Below, in pieces: positions 46,600-60,619 of a stretch of DNA of 64,000 nt (position 1 is the stretch's first letter; every line of letters begins with the position of its first letter). The stretch comes from Adiantum capillus-veneris (taxonomy: Eukaryota; Streptophyta; Polypodiopsida; Polypodiales; Pteridaceae). Made by a program: the position numbers and the translations under genes. The stretch lies in contig CM043945.1 of the NCBI GenBank assembly GCA_014529385.2, forward strand, positions 143,042,741 to 143,106,740, in the 5' to 3' direction. The notes under the pieces were generated by a model. The model searched no databases, was not told where the DNA came from, and saw only the letters and a program-made list of their open reading frames with translations.

Positions 46600-47159
46600 C
46601 ATACATGACTAATCAAAACTATGTGTAGAAGGAGGTGGGGACGACAGAAGAATGGCTATTTGAATATTGCGCACACGTGAGAGAACGCAGGAGGGAATGG
46701 AGGGAAGAAGGAGGCAAGGAATAGAGCTTAGTTTTCAAAAATGTAGAACATTGAGACATTCGGCATTGAATTTAGTAGCCGTCGCGCAGGGTGAAGTGTT
46801 ATCATCATGACTAGAATAATACTTTTTGGGTATTTTAATAAACATACCTTGCATGAATAAGATATCTAGATTTTAGAAAACATGTATGAAAAAGGGTTAA
46901 AATGAATTTTCTATTATCTCTCTCTACGCTGACATGGCATTTCTTACAAGGCCCAAATTTGAGTCCAAACTTTTCCTAATGCCTACCCAAGAAAAATTCT
47001 CTCCCAATAAAAACTCTCATCAACACTCAAAAATGCCCAAAAAATTTGGGTTTTTTAGAGGCCATAGGCTACCTTTAGTAAGGACCCTTGCACCAGACAC
47101 TTGTCCTCTTGAACTTCAAGTTTTTGCATGTGGAACTATCCCTTATAGGGGAGTGGAAT

Positions 47160-47213
<54 letters not shown>

Positions 47214-48540
47214 TCATGTGACTGCTCCCCTCCTCGACCACTAGCGATATCGCTTGTGGTGGGGGGCAGACTTTGTCCTCAAAAAATTAATGCCCCTTAG
47301 GGCGCGGGACTAGGCCCCAGCGAACTTGCCACGTCAGCATTACACATGGAGTCGCCAAAACGGCCGTCAGCGGCCCCCTTGTGCCACCAAAAACCACCAT
47401 GTCCGGCCGCGTCACCACGCACAGAGATCGCCATGGATGCCTTGGGAGAGTCTCTCTCTTCATACACTCCTCATCTACTCACAGTCCAGGCCTTATAGGC
47501 TGCTTCCCTGGCTCAAATCCATGCATGTGGGTTTGTCATATGTCACGTGGCAGCTCCTAAAAATGCCCTCCGTTGGTGTGGTCAAAACCACCTCAAAAAA
47601 CATTAAATAAACAATTGTTCCCCCTTCCTTTGGAAAGCTACTTCTCTCTACTCACATACCCAATAATCGGGTTGTAAGATCATGTCGATAATCCACTGTG
47701 TCGGCTCCAATACGGAAAAACCCCATTGCCTTTTGGCTTCTTCGAGTCTGCAATCTGAGGCCACAAAAACTTGAGAAAATCATTTGCATGCGCTCCACTA
47801 CTAAATGCTCCTAGCTTTATGAGGTCGTAACTCGACAACCGGGAATCCAATCGACAAACCGTCAATTTGTGTTAACTTCATACAGTGCATATTACGTCCA
47901 CAAATCTTGTCAAGCTCCAAAAACTCCTCGGCGGCATATTTTCCAATGCTGTTAATTGGGTATATACCCCACCCCCCCCTGGCCAAACTTCAAACCTTTG
48001 ATCTTGTCATTCATGACTCCGATTGACAATCTGGAAAAATCAATGCTCTCCACAAGATGAGCACGTTAAGCCCATGCATTCACTTAAGCCCTAGACCCTC
48101 ATCTGCAATCTATCCCAATTTCAAACTGCCATAACTTCTTAACCGTAGCTCCAATTGATGAGCCGTAAAGAAAGGCATGTAGAGCACTTCAAGTACTGCA
48201 ATTCTAATCAATAAACTTCCAGCTATGACCACTTCAAGCATACTCTCTTCTAGCATTAACAAGACAACTTTTGGCCCTTTAAAGCCGCATCTAGCATATT
48301 TTTAGCTTAAAATTGGCTTGCTATCAAGCCCTGACCAATGATCAATAAATACATAGCCTTGAAAAATGCTTAATATGCATTCCTCATCTCACTTTTCCTC
48401 CATGGAAGCCGAGCTGTATGACAATGCGTGTTGTTTCAATGCTTGTATTGCTGCAACGTTTGTATTAAAAGAAGTAACTTCTTTACTTACTTTCTTATTG
48501 TCACGCTTCTACAGGACTGTTATTACATAATACAATCCCT
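46600..48540. other. Non-coding stretch with a CT microsatellite
   Basis: No gene seen. (CT)n lies at 47164-47211. Short open frames lack motifs. Confidence 0.6.
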
Positions 48541-48545
48541 ATGAT

Positions 48546-48890
48546 GTGCTCAAATTTTCTATAATGGTCATTCAAAATATTATAATTTCGGTACACATAC
48601 GATTAAGAGAGGAAAACACTCGAGCTGAGGAGTTTGAGAGGGCCCGCATTGAAGAAACAATACAATGGGGCGAGCAATCTCAAAACGAGATTCAAAACAT
48701 GCAAGAGGCAATCAATCAATATTATGCGAGCATCGCAAGAGTAGAGGATTGGGTTACACATCAGCAACACGAGTGAGAACAGATGGAAGCTTCACAGGTG
48801 CAAGATGCATGGAAAGCCATGGAGGAGGCCAATACATTTGAACGACGCGAAAGAACACCCAAGACCAGTGTTTTCCGAGGGAGGAGTAGC
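48546..48890 (+). other. Coiled-coil coding fragment
   Basis: The plus frame reads IRLREENTRAEEFERARIEE, then QSQNEIQNMQEAINQYYASI, to a TGA at 48774-48776. It continues in frame with EQMEASQVQDAWKAMEEANT and FRGRSSNRRDG. The heptad-like, Glu-rich composition suggests a coiled coil with a basic tail. It may be a fragment of a transposon or host gene; no family is recognised. Confidence 0.35.
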
Positions 48891-48899
48891 AACCGGAGG

Positions 48900-51240
48900 G
48901 ATGGTAAGGAAGCAATGACAACAATCCTTTTATATACATTTTGAAAGAAACAATACAATGTGTAAAGTTTTGAAACAATGAAAAGTGTACATTTTTCAAA
49001 CAATCTTTGAACGGCACAAAATATCTTTGTATTTGTCACTGGATGACATAACATTAAAACTCATTACGTGTACAATGTATGTGACGTAGCTTCCGGTGGA
49101 AACAATCAAGTGAAGTGCATATGAGACAAACTCCTAGCACAATGTTGTTTTCTCCTTGTGTTTTGGAATCTGAGAAAAAGAAAGATATATTAAAGCATTA
49201 AAGACAAATGAAATTATTCCATTTATTAAGTACCTTTCTATTGTTGAGACTAAATGCATACACTTCTATCAAAAGTGGAAGGTCTTCATATGTAAGATCT
49301 ACCTTGAGTTGTGCAAGAGTTGTACTACACATTGTCTCCTTCACAATAAATAGGCTCTCTCGAAAGTAGATTTCTGTTACTAAAGGGTTTTTCTCAAAGT
49401 TCTATATCTTGATCGAGTGGAATAAGTTGCTCACTAAGATGATATCTAAAATAGTAAAATGACACTAAAATTTTGAGAGCTTATAATGTACTTGCAAATT
49501 ATGAACTTTTTTTACAAAACACACATTGTGCCTTGTGATTGTTTCCTATTCCAATTATCATCTAAAAAATCCAAACATCTCACAAATTTGCAAATGAACA
49601 TTGTTGTGGTAGTTTTTATTTGCTCATCGAAGAAGAAATCTACAAACACTTCAACAACAAGCATAAGTAGAGTGAACTTAACAATCTTTGTAACAATTGA
49701 ATGCTTGAGAGACTTCTATATATCTTGAACAACTTATTCTTGAAGCTTTCACTAGTTTGAAACGCTAGCTAAGACCAATCCTTATTGTCAAAGGATGGAA
49801 GCAACAAAAGAATTACTCAACCCCAACCAAACAATATTCTAAGTTTCAAATATAACATCATAAAAGAATATTCCATTATTTACAAACTTCTTGTACAATT
49901 TTCCTCAATACATTTGCTCAACAATAAATGGATGAAAAGCATCCAAAATCCCAACTATACTCTCAACTGATTGCCAATCCATCTTATCCAACTGATAAAT
50001 ATCTACAACATACCAAACATAACATCAACCCTAAACCTACAAAAATATTATGTACTACAAAAAATTAATAATTTACAATTGGTTCGATGTTGTGGAACCC
50101 TAATAAGAGATGTTTGTGACCTTAAATCTACATATTGCAAAGCATGTTTCAACAAGTTTGATTATAAAAAACCAATTTCCAACATTATGTAAATTTGTTT
50201 CTCATTGGTTGAGTGCTACTCTCTCTCTCTAACTAGAATTAAAAGACCCTAAAGTGAAACCAAGTTTCTCCTAATGATCAACCACATTAAAGTAAAATTC
50301 TCACCAAGGGTATAATTGAAATGGACTACTTCGAGACAAATGAAAGAGGAAGAACTTTTTATCCATTTCCCTCTACCTAAGTCTACCTTTTGTAATCTCT
50401 CCATGTACACGCTTTCAATGATGGTAAGATGGCAATAATTTCAATGGAATTCATTGCTCTTCTCTCTACTTACTCAATTCATTTGAGTCTGACTATCTTT
50501 ATTGCATGCATGCCTTCAGATTGGTTGCTTAGTTAGTGTGTGCAAATGCTTAATTTCTTGTTTCTAGCTCAATATCTTTCTTAAGGAAATGTTTAGATTT
50601 AGGCAAAAATTGAAGGGATGAGGGTCATGACCATAAGGAACCCGTCCCTCTCTAGAAGGTTGCATCTCATCTAGCTCAAGAGAAGGTTAAAGCTTACAAC
50701 ACTACAGGATAACTATCCATTGAAGCAAATGAGTCCATTGAGGAGTAATTATGTTTATAGCAAAGTGCTCTTGTTATCGTCTTTGTTGGGAACACTACCA
50801 TTAACTTAATCATGTGAGTTGGCAATTTGTGCCATGAATCATTAACCTAAATAAGAACCTAACATGAAAGCTGATACATTCAATTCCCCTGGAAGAGACT
50901 GCAGTCAAGAAGAGCTGCATGAGATCTATATATGCTTCAAACAGAAGCTAAGCTTGTAGCAGATACCTGTTATCTGATAAGAGCTTCAAAAGGGGATATG
51001 TTACTAGCTGAAATTTACATTGCCAGATCTTTGGATAGAGCGGAGAAAGCTCTGCAATGCATTAAAGTTAAAAGCAAAGCATCAGTAACGCATAACAACT
51101 GAGCTGCATTACTAGAGCATTGAAGTCATCATCATCAAGATGCTCAAATCTCAACAAGACAATGGACATGCAGATTTTGAGACATCCCGTAGAGAAAGAT
51201 GGTGTATAAATACACCTTTGGAAGCGAACAGAGAAAGAGA
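48900..51240. other. AT-rich stretch, no gene seen
   Basis: The open frames present are short and lack motifs. The last few hundred bases are the 3' flank of the histone H3 gene. Confidence 0.55.
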
Positions 51241-51242
51241 TT

Positions 51243-51722
<480 letters not shown>

Positions 51723-51742
51723 TCATGGCGCTATCGCACCTG

Positions 51743-51811
51743 TTTTAAAACCCACCTCCTCTTCCGGCTCTACGGGATCGACGGGCCTCCCCCTCTTCTC
51801 CTCATCCAACG
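51743..51811 (-). promoter_or_regulatory. Histone H3 promoter: TATA-like box, CCGTCG and nonamer motif
   Basis: Upstream of the H3 start are a TATA-like ttttaaaa at 51743-51750 (about 90 bp from the ATG), CCGTCG on the minus strand at 51779-51784, and CATCCAACG at 51803-51811 on the plus strand. The last two are known plant histone gene elements linked to S-phase expression. Confidence 0.7.
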
Positions 51812-51909
51812 GTCTAAAATGTCGATCTCAATGCCCTTTCCTCATTGGCTATCGATTGGATTCACTATGAAAGCCACTCCTCTCATTTCTCTTTCTACTT
51901 ATTAAGCAT

Positions 51910-54840
51910 TTTACTGTTTTGCAAGGCACCCCTGAAAAGTTAGGTTGCGTTACGCGTATCGTGTTTCGCGAATGACTATTTTTCGACATTTCTCTGTTTT
52001 GGCTCTCCAATGTCCATGGACAAGGCCTTACATTTTGATCCACAACCAGTTCATCTAGTGGCAACTTATGATTGGGCTCCAAAAGCTGAAGGTAAATTGT
52101 ATTCATATATAGTTAGATATGGACTATTGGGCTTCCAATTTTGGAATTCTGGTTAATGAGTACCTCTCTCTCTCTCTATCTCTATCTCATGGCAGGCCCT
52201 CGTGAGAACATCATAGCATTCTCACCTTGTTTAACCTCCAAAGTAATCTATGTCGAGATGTTAGGGGAAGGCACTGCATTTTTCCATTTCTATCTTGTGA
52301 CAGATCTTTAAAGCGGTTACTCTTGTTGGCTTGCTCTATGTTGCCCTTACGTTCTTGACAAAATTTGCTTGATCTAGTGGTAGGCTTTTATCTGTTGAGC
52401 CTCATTTGGGAGTTCCTTTCTAAAGTCTTCAGCAATTGTCACTACAGGGGTCTCCCTATCAACATCTTCCCTTGATATTTATGTCATTGGCACCCTCGCA
52501 TTGTGCTTGCTATCAAGTTGTAGCTATTATCAACCTCCTTCAAAATTATTGTTTAGTCATGATTCAGTGCAACTTTTTCATTTCTTGGATTCAACATCAT
52601 GAACAGGTTATGATGGAATTTGTATGCCATTGGATGTTTGATCAATGAATATTATTGAGATTGTTGACACTACCTGCCTGAAGAGAGGTAGTGCTAAAGT
52701 CGTAATTTCAATTGTGGATGAACACTTGGTTTAGTTTAAGTATAGGTGATGTGACACTTACTTTAATTTAGATATATCCTTCTTAACTTTTTAGAAATTT
52801 CCTAGTTGGAAGTGGAGTATGAGGCAAGGGCCACATTTAGATGTGCAGCTAGGATTTGGTGTTTTCGGCTTCATGGAAGGTAGGACCTTTCACCACACCA
52901 TGGCTGCGTAGCTCAAAGGACTCCCTTTCTCTCTCTCCTCCTCTCCCTCCCTTAGGTACGCTCTCCTTGCACACAAAATTCGCACATCATTTCAAAGCTT
53001 ACATCTACCTTTAGCTTCCTTAGGGCCAATTTTATGTGACCTGCAAGAAAGGAGAGGCACAGTTTGACAGACTTATGTTCAAAGAGATTTTGAAGCTCCC
53101 GATAGGCAGTGCCTCCTTCTACTTCATGATGACCAAATTCATTATTATCTCAAAAAAATAATGCAGGCTCCCATATTTCTTGGAAGTGTTAAATATGTTT
53201 TTTGCCACTAGGGGTGTTATACAAGGCTACCAACATATACTCTACTCCCCATCTATTGTTTTATTAAATCATTTTCGTGCACAAGGTTCATAGTGGATTG
53301 AAGCCATGGCTCAATGAGCATGGATGTAGCTTGTGTGCTGCCTTTCATTCTTATGCAATATGTGATTGTTTACAAAATGCTGTGGAATCTCACCCAACAT
53401 GGAAGCTTTAACTCTCTACACACATGATTTATAGGTTGATTGCTGACAAGGCATGCCATTGTCATTTACATGGGCTTGTTCTTTGTATACATTTTAAAAG
53501 TTATAAGTAGTACTCTATGTTTGCAGCAAACAATGAGGGGACAAAGAACAAGGTGTCCTCCTCTTGTGAAAACCATCTTAGGTTTTAAAGATGCACCGAT
53601 GGTTGTGTTAAGCCCCCTATTCACGCTTTGGTCCTAGAGTGACTTATATAAAAGGGCTCACGCCCTTCCATTTATATCAAAACATAAGGGAAAAAAAAAC
53701 CGTCTTAATTAACGCATGAAATAACTATCCATGCTTGTGTTAATTGTTCTTGAGCCACCGTAGCTTTTGTGAGGAATTTAAGGCAGTAAAAGCTTGCTGC
53801 GATTGCCATTGCCCCTCTGTATCAGCATGAACGCATGAAATAACTATCCATGCTTGTGTCAACTTTTCTTGAGCCACAATAGCTTTTGTGAGGAATTTAA
53901 GGCAGCAAAAGATTGTTGTGATTGCCATTGCCCCTCTGTATCAGCAACTATGCTACTATGGTGCTAGAAAGTTCCCTTGTGTACACAAGTATTAATAACA
54001 CAGGAGGTGGACGATCTTGGGAGCCTGCTAAGGTGGGGCAACATAAAATAAGGACATGTTAATTGAGCCTCCCATTGTCACCATAAGAGTTTGCCATCTT
54101 CTCTTTCAAAAACATCACAAGATTTACAGGTGGATTTGGAAGTGGTGAGTGCAGTCCTTCTTCCAAAGGATTTGGGTTGATTTGGCTCAAAGAGTTGTTG
54201 TTTAACATACAGTGTAGTGTTGAAAGCAATGGAAAAGGTTTTTTGGTGGGGAGCAAGGTGTAGTTCAAGATTATAAAGCAGATGTCACATGAAAGAATTT
54301 TCTATAGAGTTGGAGATTTTACTTTCAACTTGTGGATAATTCTCTAGGCTATAATATACAAGGAAGGTGAATAGTCAAATCGTAACACTCGGCTCTTTAC
54401 CTTGATGTGGTGAGTTCAAGGCCCCCTTTGCTACAAGACTTTGAGGAGGAGTCCTATGCACACAATGCCAATGGTAGTCAATGGTGCCTTTAAGTTCGTA
54501 TGGTATGCCCTCGGTATGCCAAGGTCTATGCCTTGGTTGTAAGGTTTAGGGGGGCACTACAAGAGGTTCTTGGGTTGCATATTTGGGGTGGGTTGGGGGG
54601 GCGGGGGGGAGGGGGATCCACAAGAAACTTGCTCTCATCAAACCTTCTCTTTTGTTGTGTATATGCTCTAATATCACTATTATGTGTGGAGATATGCAAA
54701 CACCAAACAATTATAAGCAAAGTGCACACATAGAAACAAATATGGAGATGAAGGAGATCACATATATAGATTGAGTCCAATCCGCCCACATGCATGAGTG
54801 GGCTCCTCTCTTGTGCATGTATTTGGTTTTATTAAGAGAG
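51910..54840. other. Intergenic stretch, no gene seen
   Basis: No recognisable coding sequence. It contains short CT-rich runs (52165-52190, 52920-52955) and the tandem duplication at 53711-53945. Confidence 0.6.
53711..53945. repeat. Tandem duplication, period 119 bp
   Basis: aacgcatgaaataactatcc begins at 53711 and again at 53830. The two copies share about 115 bp with few differences, ending ctctgtatcagca. Confidence 0.9.
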
Positions 54841-54898
54841 GTACATTCCACTTTGTGTAGAAGTAAAATACTTTACGAGCAGCTTCAGACAAGTTTTG

Positions 54899-54993
54899 AG
54901 AGCTAAACACATAATCAACTTCCATACACAATTTGAAGGGTTTGGAATGACCTTGGAAGGCAAAGCTTTAACTTGGTTCCAAACCATACCTCC
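54899..54993 (+). pseudogene. Old Ty3/gypsy gag fragment (element I), left of the H insertion
   Basis: The plus frame ending at the H insertion reads FEGFGMTLEGKALTWFQTIPP, the core of Retrotrans_gag (L-x-G-x-A-x-x-W). The frame continues at 60794. Confidence 0.65.
54989..54993. repeat. Target site duplication of element H (left)
   Basis: cctcc is repeated exactly at 60794-60798. Confidence 0.9.
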
Positions 54994-55165
54994 TGTAAGA
55001 ACTAGGGAAAACTAGACTAAAGATCCTCCTCCCAACCTCCCTTTATATAGGCGGGTTCCTAGCCCCTTGCCCTAGACGGATCCCTTGTCCACACTGTCTA
55101 GCCCGACCCTTGGCCATAGTCCATGACCATCCTAGTTCTTAGGTTACAGGACCCTTGTCCTGACA
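54994..55165 (-). repeat. 3' LTR of element H
   Basis: 172 bp; plus strand tgtaagaactaggg to ttgtcctgaca. Its minus strand has a clear TATA box in GCCTATATAAAGG. Confidence 0.95.
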
Positions 55166-55591
55166 TTATTCCCCCCTTAAAGAAGATTTTTCATCCTCGA
55201 AAACAAAAGTGGGAAACTTCTTCTTAAGAACACTAATGTTTTCCCAAGTGGCACCTTCTTCAGGTTGGTCTTTCCACTTGATTAAGCCTTGTTGTCGTAC
55301 GTGATGTCGTGTACGCAACTCATGATAATCCATAACATGTTCAGGTTCATGCGGTAAGGTAGGAGGTTCAATGTAATCAACCAAAACCTATTGGTCAATG
55401 ACGTTGTCGTCCCCATGTAACCGTTTTCGTAGACGGCTTACATGAAACACCGGATGAATGCGAGAATGCGATGGTAGTAATAGTTTGTAGGCACGATCAC
55501 TGACTCGCTTGAGTATTTTGAAAGGCCCACAATATCGGGGAGATAATTTAGGTGTCGGTCCAGTTTTCAAACTTTCTGAATGTTCTGGCAC
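55166..55591 (-). pseudogene. Element H: Pol C-terminus with chromodomain
   Basis: One frame (55591-55388) reads LSPRYCGPFKILKRVSDRAY and HPVFHVSRLRKRLHG, the integrase C-terminal GPY/F module. After a stop the next (55384-55166) has VDYIEPPTLP, then HHVRQQGLIKWKDQPEEGAT and WENISVLKKKFPTFVFEDEK, a chromodomain. Chromodomains direct integration to marked chromatin in this clade. Confidence 0.9.
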
Positions 55592-55697
55592 ACGTAAAAT
55601 ACTTCCTCCCCTTCTTCGAAGGTAACTTGCCGACGTTTCTCATCAGCGTATTTCTTATATCGATCTTGTGCTTGCCGGACATTCTGACGAGCAAGTT

Positions 55698-56335
55698 TCA
55701 GCATATCCATGTGGTCTTGGAGAAAATCCTTAACCTATTGGAGTTTTTCGGTTGGCAACCCCACCGTAACTGGTGACATAGGTTGAACCCGTACATGAGC
55801 ATGAAAGGACTAAAACCTGTTGTGACATGCTTAGAACTGTTGTAGGCAAACTTGAGAATAGGTAAGTATTCTTCCCAGTCTGACTGTTTTAGCATATTCT
55901 CTAGCACCTGGTTAACCCGTTCCATTTGACCATCCGTTTCTCGATGATCAGTTGTACTGAGGTTGAGTTGTGTACCCAATCGTTTAAATACAGCTCTCCA
56001 AAAGTGGTTGTTAAACTTGGGATCACGGTCACTAACAATGGTACTTGGCAACCCATACAATTTGTATAGATTTTCCACAAATAACTTTGCTAGTTCCGGT
56101 GTCTTAACCGTTGATTTGGTCAAAATAAACTTACATAGTTTAGTCTACCTGTCTACGACCACCCATACTGAGTCATGACCTCGTATAGTGGTTGGTAAAC
56201 CTACAATGAGATCCATAGAGATACTTTCCCATTTTCCATTGGGAATTTCCAAAGGATGTAAGAGTCCTCCTGCTTTCAGGCGCTCTACTTTGTTAACTTG
56301 ACATTTTTGGCAATGTAAGACATAAGCTTGAACAA
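55698..56335 (-). pseudogene. Element H: integrase
   Basis: Frames contain CQKCQVNKVERLKAGGLLHP (the end of the zinc finger), SMDLIVGLP (first catalytic Asp), TIVSDRDPKF (second Asp) and DGQMERVNQVLENML (catalytic Glu). A stop lies between the first and second motifs near 56145. The core D-D-E triad is therefore visible but split over two frames. Confidence 0.9.
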
Positions 56336-56525
56336 AGCCATGTAGACCTGGCCAGTAAAATTGTCGTCGTACGAGAGAATAAGTTTTTCTAATCCCCGGG
56401 TGCCCTGCACTTGGACTATCATGACATTCATAAAGAATTTGGCACCGAATGTCTGTGTCCGTCGGTACACAAACTCTCCCCTTGTGGAGTAGGTACCCAT
56501 TGTCGATGGTAAAATGCTTCCATCG

Positions 56526-56897
56526 CTATAGTTCATCACTTGATAAAGGAGAACTAGGTGTGGAGGTTAATTGTACACTACCTGCATTGGAGTGAGAAGG
56601 ATCCCTCTTTTGAACATGGCTCCACGCTTTGGAATATGTTTCATCATGCTCATATTTGCCCTTGAGAGAATTTAGAAATTCACTATGAAGTTCTGTGAAC
56701 AAGAGCGAATTGATCTCCGGCATTCGACTTAGAGCGTCTGGCACTACATTGTATCGGCCTTTGCGATACCTTAATTTGGCGTCATATTCCTGAAGGATCT
56801 CGGCCCACCTGGCTTTTCGACCCTTTAAATCTGTTTGTTGTGTAAACCATTTGATGCTTTCATAGTCAAACACAATCTCGAACTGAGCACCATACAT
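56526..56897 (-). pseudogene. Element H: end of RNase H
   Basis: The frame reads YGAQFEIVFDYESIKWFTQQ, RKARWAEILQEYDAKLRYRK and NVVPDALSRMPEI, the standard end of Ty3/gypsy RNase H before the integrase tether. The first half of RNase H lies at 56898-57150 in broken frames, with a TAG at 56904-56906. Confidence 0.85.
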
Positions 56898-57155
56898 ATA
56901 GTGTCACCATGTCTTTAAGGCAGACACTATTGCATGGAGTTCGCGTTCGTAAGCAGAATAATTCTTTTGAGTTGCATCCAGCTTCTTACTTTCAAATGCA
57001 ATTGGCCGTCCGTCTTGTAACAGAACTGCTCCAATAGCACGATCATTGGCATCCGTTTCCAAAACGAATGGTTTCAAAGGATCTACAATAGCCAGTATAG
57101 GAGCTGTAGCTAATGCGTCTTTGAGTGTTTCAAAACTGTGCTATTGAGCGGAACC

Positions 57156-57440
57156 CTACTGAAAAGCTTTACCTTTGCCTTTTAGTTGGTCCATCATAGG
57201 TACAGCAATGTGAGCATAGTTTTTAACGAACCTTCGATAAAAACATGCAAAGCCTAAAAAGATCTGTAATTCTTCCAGATTTTTAGGAGGTGGCCATTTC
57301 TGGATGGTATCCACTTTGGATTGATCCATGTATAGGCCGTTAGCTGAAATAACATGCCCTAAATAATGAATTTCCTCCTTGAGAAAATCACATTTAGATT
57401 CCTTGGCATATAACTTGTTTGTGCGTAACAACTCAAACAC
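57156..57440 (-). pseudogene. Element H: RT thumb and connection
   Basis: It follows the RT core after a single stop near 57450: RTNKLYAKESKCDFLKEEIH, YLGHVISANGLYMDQSKVD and FLGFACFYRRFVKNYA. These are standard blocks between RT and RNase H. Confidence 0.9.
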
Positions 57441-57452
57441 CTGTCTGAGATG

Positions 57453-59072
57453 TTATAAGTGTTCTTCTTCAGAAGCACTGTAAACTAGAATGTCATCGAG
57501 GAACACAATGACAAATTTTCCCAAATATGGCTTCAAGACACTATCCATAAGTGTCATGAATGTTGCGGGCGCATTGGTTAACCCAAAGGGCATCACCAAA
57601 AACTCGTAATGTCCAAACCGTGTTTGGAATGCAGTCTTAGGTATATCGGCAAGCCAAATACGGACTTTGTGATATCCTGACCGCAAGTCGATTTTCGTAA
57701 AAATACGAGCATGAGTTAGCTTATCAAATAACTCATCTACCCTTGGCAATGGGTATTTGTTCTTAACTGTAACCGCATTTAAACCCCGATAGTCTACGAA
57801 TATGCACATACTACCGTCCTTTTTCTTCACTAAAAGGATAGGCGAAGCCCATGGTGAAGAACTGGGTTGTATAAACCCTCTGCTAAGGTAGTCATCAAGC
57901 TGACGTTCCACCTCAGCAGCCTCTGAGTAACTCATACGGTAAGGTGGTTTACTAACAGGTTTACAACCTGCAGTCACGTCAATACCATGTTGTATTGAGC
58001 GTGTCGGCGGTAAACCTGATGGCAAATCATTAGGAAAGACATCTTGAAATTCCTTTAATAATTTTTGTAATTGATTAGCAATGTTTGCTTGTGTAAAATT
58101 AGCAATTGATGGTATAGAGGAGAGAGAAGCATGCGGCGTTGAGGAATGTTCAACAGACTCAATGTTAGAAAGAAAATGAGACAGTGAGTAACACAAGAAA
58201 ACCTGTTCTATTTCATTATCAGAAATGAGCTGCATAAGCTCAACAGTGCAAATCAGTGGTGATGAAGGTATATCCTTTTCTCTTAACAACAACACATGTG
58301 TGCCATGGGAATCAAACATCAAGCTGTTGTGCTCATAGCTACGCATCAGTGATGGTCCTAGGCTATGCAACCACTCCCTACCAAGAACCACATCAGCCCT
58401 TTCCATGTTCATAACTTGAAAATCCAAACAAGTAGAGTACCCTTGTACTTCCAATAGAACAGCTCGGCATTGAGTATCCCATATTTCAGTATCATATCCA
58501 TTCATCATTGCTACCTGGTAGCGGTGGGTACTCGGAGTTTGAGGCAGTTTGAGCTTTTTCACCAATCCATAATTGATGAAATTGTGAGTAGCATCGTCAT
58601 CTACCAAGATGCGCACCTTGTACCCTTGTAGATATTCGTGCATACGTACTAACTCATGTGGTCCAAAGGTTTGTTGCCACATGGAAGCTGTGAGACAGCA
58701 GTCATGCACGACCTCAGTGTGTGTTACTTCCACTGTGGAGAATTTTGAGGAAGACTCAAGAGGCAGTAGTTGCACCGTGTGCACTGCTTTCTCCTTCCCC
58801 TGAACAGCAGATTTCCCCTTGGGACAATCCTTTTTGCCATGGCCTCTTCCTAAACATTGAAAACATAGCTTCTCTTTCTTGGCCTTATCAAAATCCTCAG
58901 GAGAGAGAGGACCCCTGGACCCCTTGGGTTTTTTAGATGCATTTGAATTAGCAACTAGAAATTTTCTTTTATTATGCCCGTACTGAGTGCGTGTATTACC
59001 ATGTATACTAGCAGGCACGTTACTATTATGTGTTTTCTTATCATTAGGGTCATCATGAATATGTGCTTTCAC
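57453..59072 (-). pseudogene. Element H: zinc knuckle, protease and reverse transcriptase
   Basis: A 539-aa open frame. The CCHC knuckle is [14 protein letters not shown] at about residue 53. The protease region has [16 protein letters not shown] where the clade has D-S/T-G, so it is degenerate, and [15 protein letters not shown] follows. RT starts [20 protein letters not shown] and has [53 protein letters not shown] and [13 protein letters not shown], with [11 protein letters not shown] as the catalytic box. The frame stops right after EEEHL. The true start is in gag upstream. Confidence 0.9.
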
Positions 59073-59118
59073 TATGGATTCCTCAAGTGTTTTAGTGTCC
59101 TGGGACTTGACATACTTC

Positions 59119-59901
59119 TTAAGTTATGGAGTCAGACCTCGTATGAACCCTCATACTTGTTGAAAGGTATCCAAGCCTTCCAACTTGAGGATGACGTCTC
59201 GATAGTGAGAGTATATTCAAGGAGTGATGGATATTGGCGCATGGAACACGTGTCCCAAGCGATCCAATTCCGATCGGCCTTGTTTGTAGGCAAAAAATCC
59301 TTGCTAAACATTGATTCAAAGGCTGCCCAACTCTGTGGTATGATGTTCTTCTCCTTGAGAGACATCCACCATTTGTAGGCCTTGCCTTCCAGAGTTAAGC
59401 TCGTTGCAGAGCTCTAATTGCATCCGGAGTACGCTGTAAGGCGTGAATTCCATCCCATTTACTGAGAAAGATGTTCAGTGCATCCTTATTGCGGTCCCGG
59501 TCTTCGCCCTTGAAAACTGGTGGTTTAAAGTTTTTTAACAAGTCATCTACCTCTTTGGTCGTGAGAGTATGCAGTGTTTCATTAATTGGGCCTTGCCCTT
59601 GTGTTCCAACGTGCTCATGCATGTGGGTGTCAGCAGGAGTCTTAGTCTGTTGTTGCATTAATTGAATGACTAATGTGGAAAGTTTAGTAACATTTTCATT
59701 TAAAGCCTTAAAATTTTCATCCATGACTGTCATGCATGTCTGAAGTGCATGAAATTCTTGAATATCGAGCAATTCATAAGTATCTTCTCTTGCCGTAGCG
59801 TCGCGGCTACTCTCCTTGAGAGGATCCGGCCGCGAGCCGTCATTGGCGGGATTAGGAGTACTTTGCTCAAAATCGAATGTCATGTTGATATCCGAATCCA
59901 T
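59119..59901 (-). pseudogene. Element H: gag
   Basis: The ATG at 59899-59901 begins DSDINMTFDFEQSTPNPAND. The frame continues through FHALQTCMTVMDENFKALNE, a helical N-terminus, and FKPPVFKGEDRDRNKDALNI to FLSKWDGIHAL. It breaks near 59400 and resumes with SLKEKNIIPQSWAAFESMFS and DFLPTNKADRNWIAWDTC, the Retrotrans_gag core. Confidence 0.85.
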
Positions 59902-60606
59902 GGCGACACAGCGCAGTGAAAGTACTCAGAAAAAAATACCTGATGTGGGTAGCACTTGCCAAGTATATGTAACTCCACTTGTGCGTCGTAGCACCTAACC
60001 GTCGAATAAAGAAGAATTTGCACCAGCGGCGTAAAAATCAAACTCCGCACAATCGCCCGTGGTTCAAAAGATGACTGAAATCGTGCAATGTAGATGGTTG
60101 AAGCGTCACCGTTGTGAAGAAGCTTAATTATTGAAAGCTTTGGCTATTATGTTGCTTGAAAGCCAATTGAAGCTGTCGCAATCGTAAAAATATGCAGGTT
60201 TCTGGAATTTTTCTGCAATAACTGAGCCTAACCGCAAGTCGTGAGACTCGATGGAAAGTCGAGACGGCTTGTTGCTTGCTCCGCCTTGTGCCCCCTTGCT
60301 TGTGGGAAGGGCCACTAATAATGGCCAAGGCTCAAAACCAATTGCCAATTGGCCTTTCAATGTGAAAATCAACGTTTTTTTTCTTGGACACACACCCCCT
60401 TCCCCAGGGCGCCTCCGTCAAGCCCAAGAGGGCACCGTTTCATGCGCCATAGCTCAGCTTCCAAAACGGGAAAGTGTTACCCGATTTAGACAGTCCCTTG
60501 CTAAATATGGAAAAAGCCTTACAAAGGCCACGGTTCTCACCTAAAGGCCCTATTTTTAGGAGCAAAAAGTGACCATGCCTAGAGAGAGAGTGGAAGAGAG
60601 ACCTAA

Positions 60607-60618
60607 GCTCTAATACCA
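60607..60618 (-). other. Primer binding site of element H
   Basis: TGGTATTAGAGC on the minus strand, one mismatch from the iMet consensus, lies one base from the LTR. Confidence 0.85.
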
Positions 60619-60619
60619 G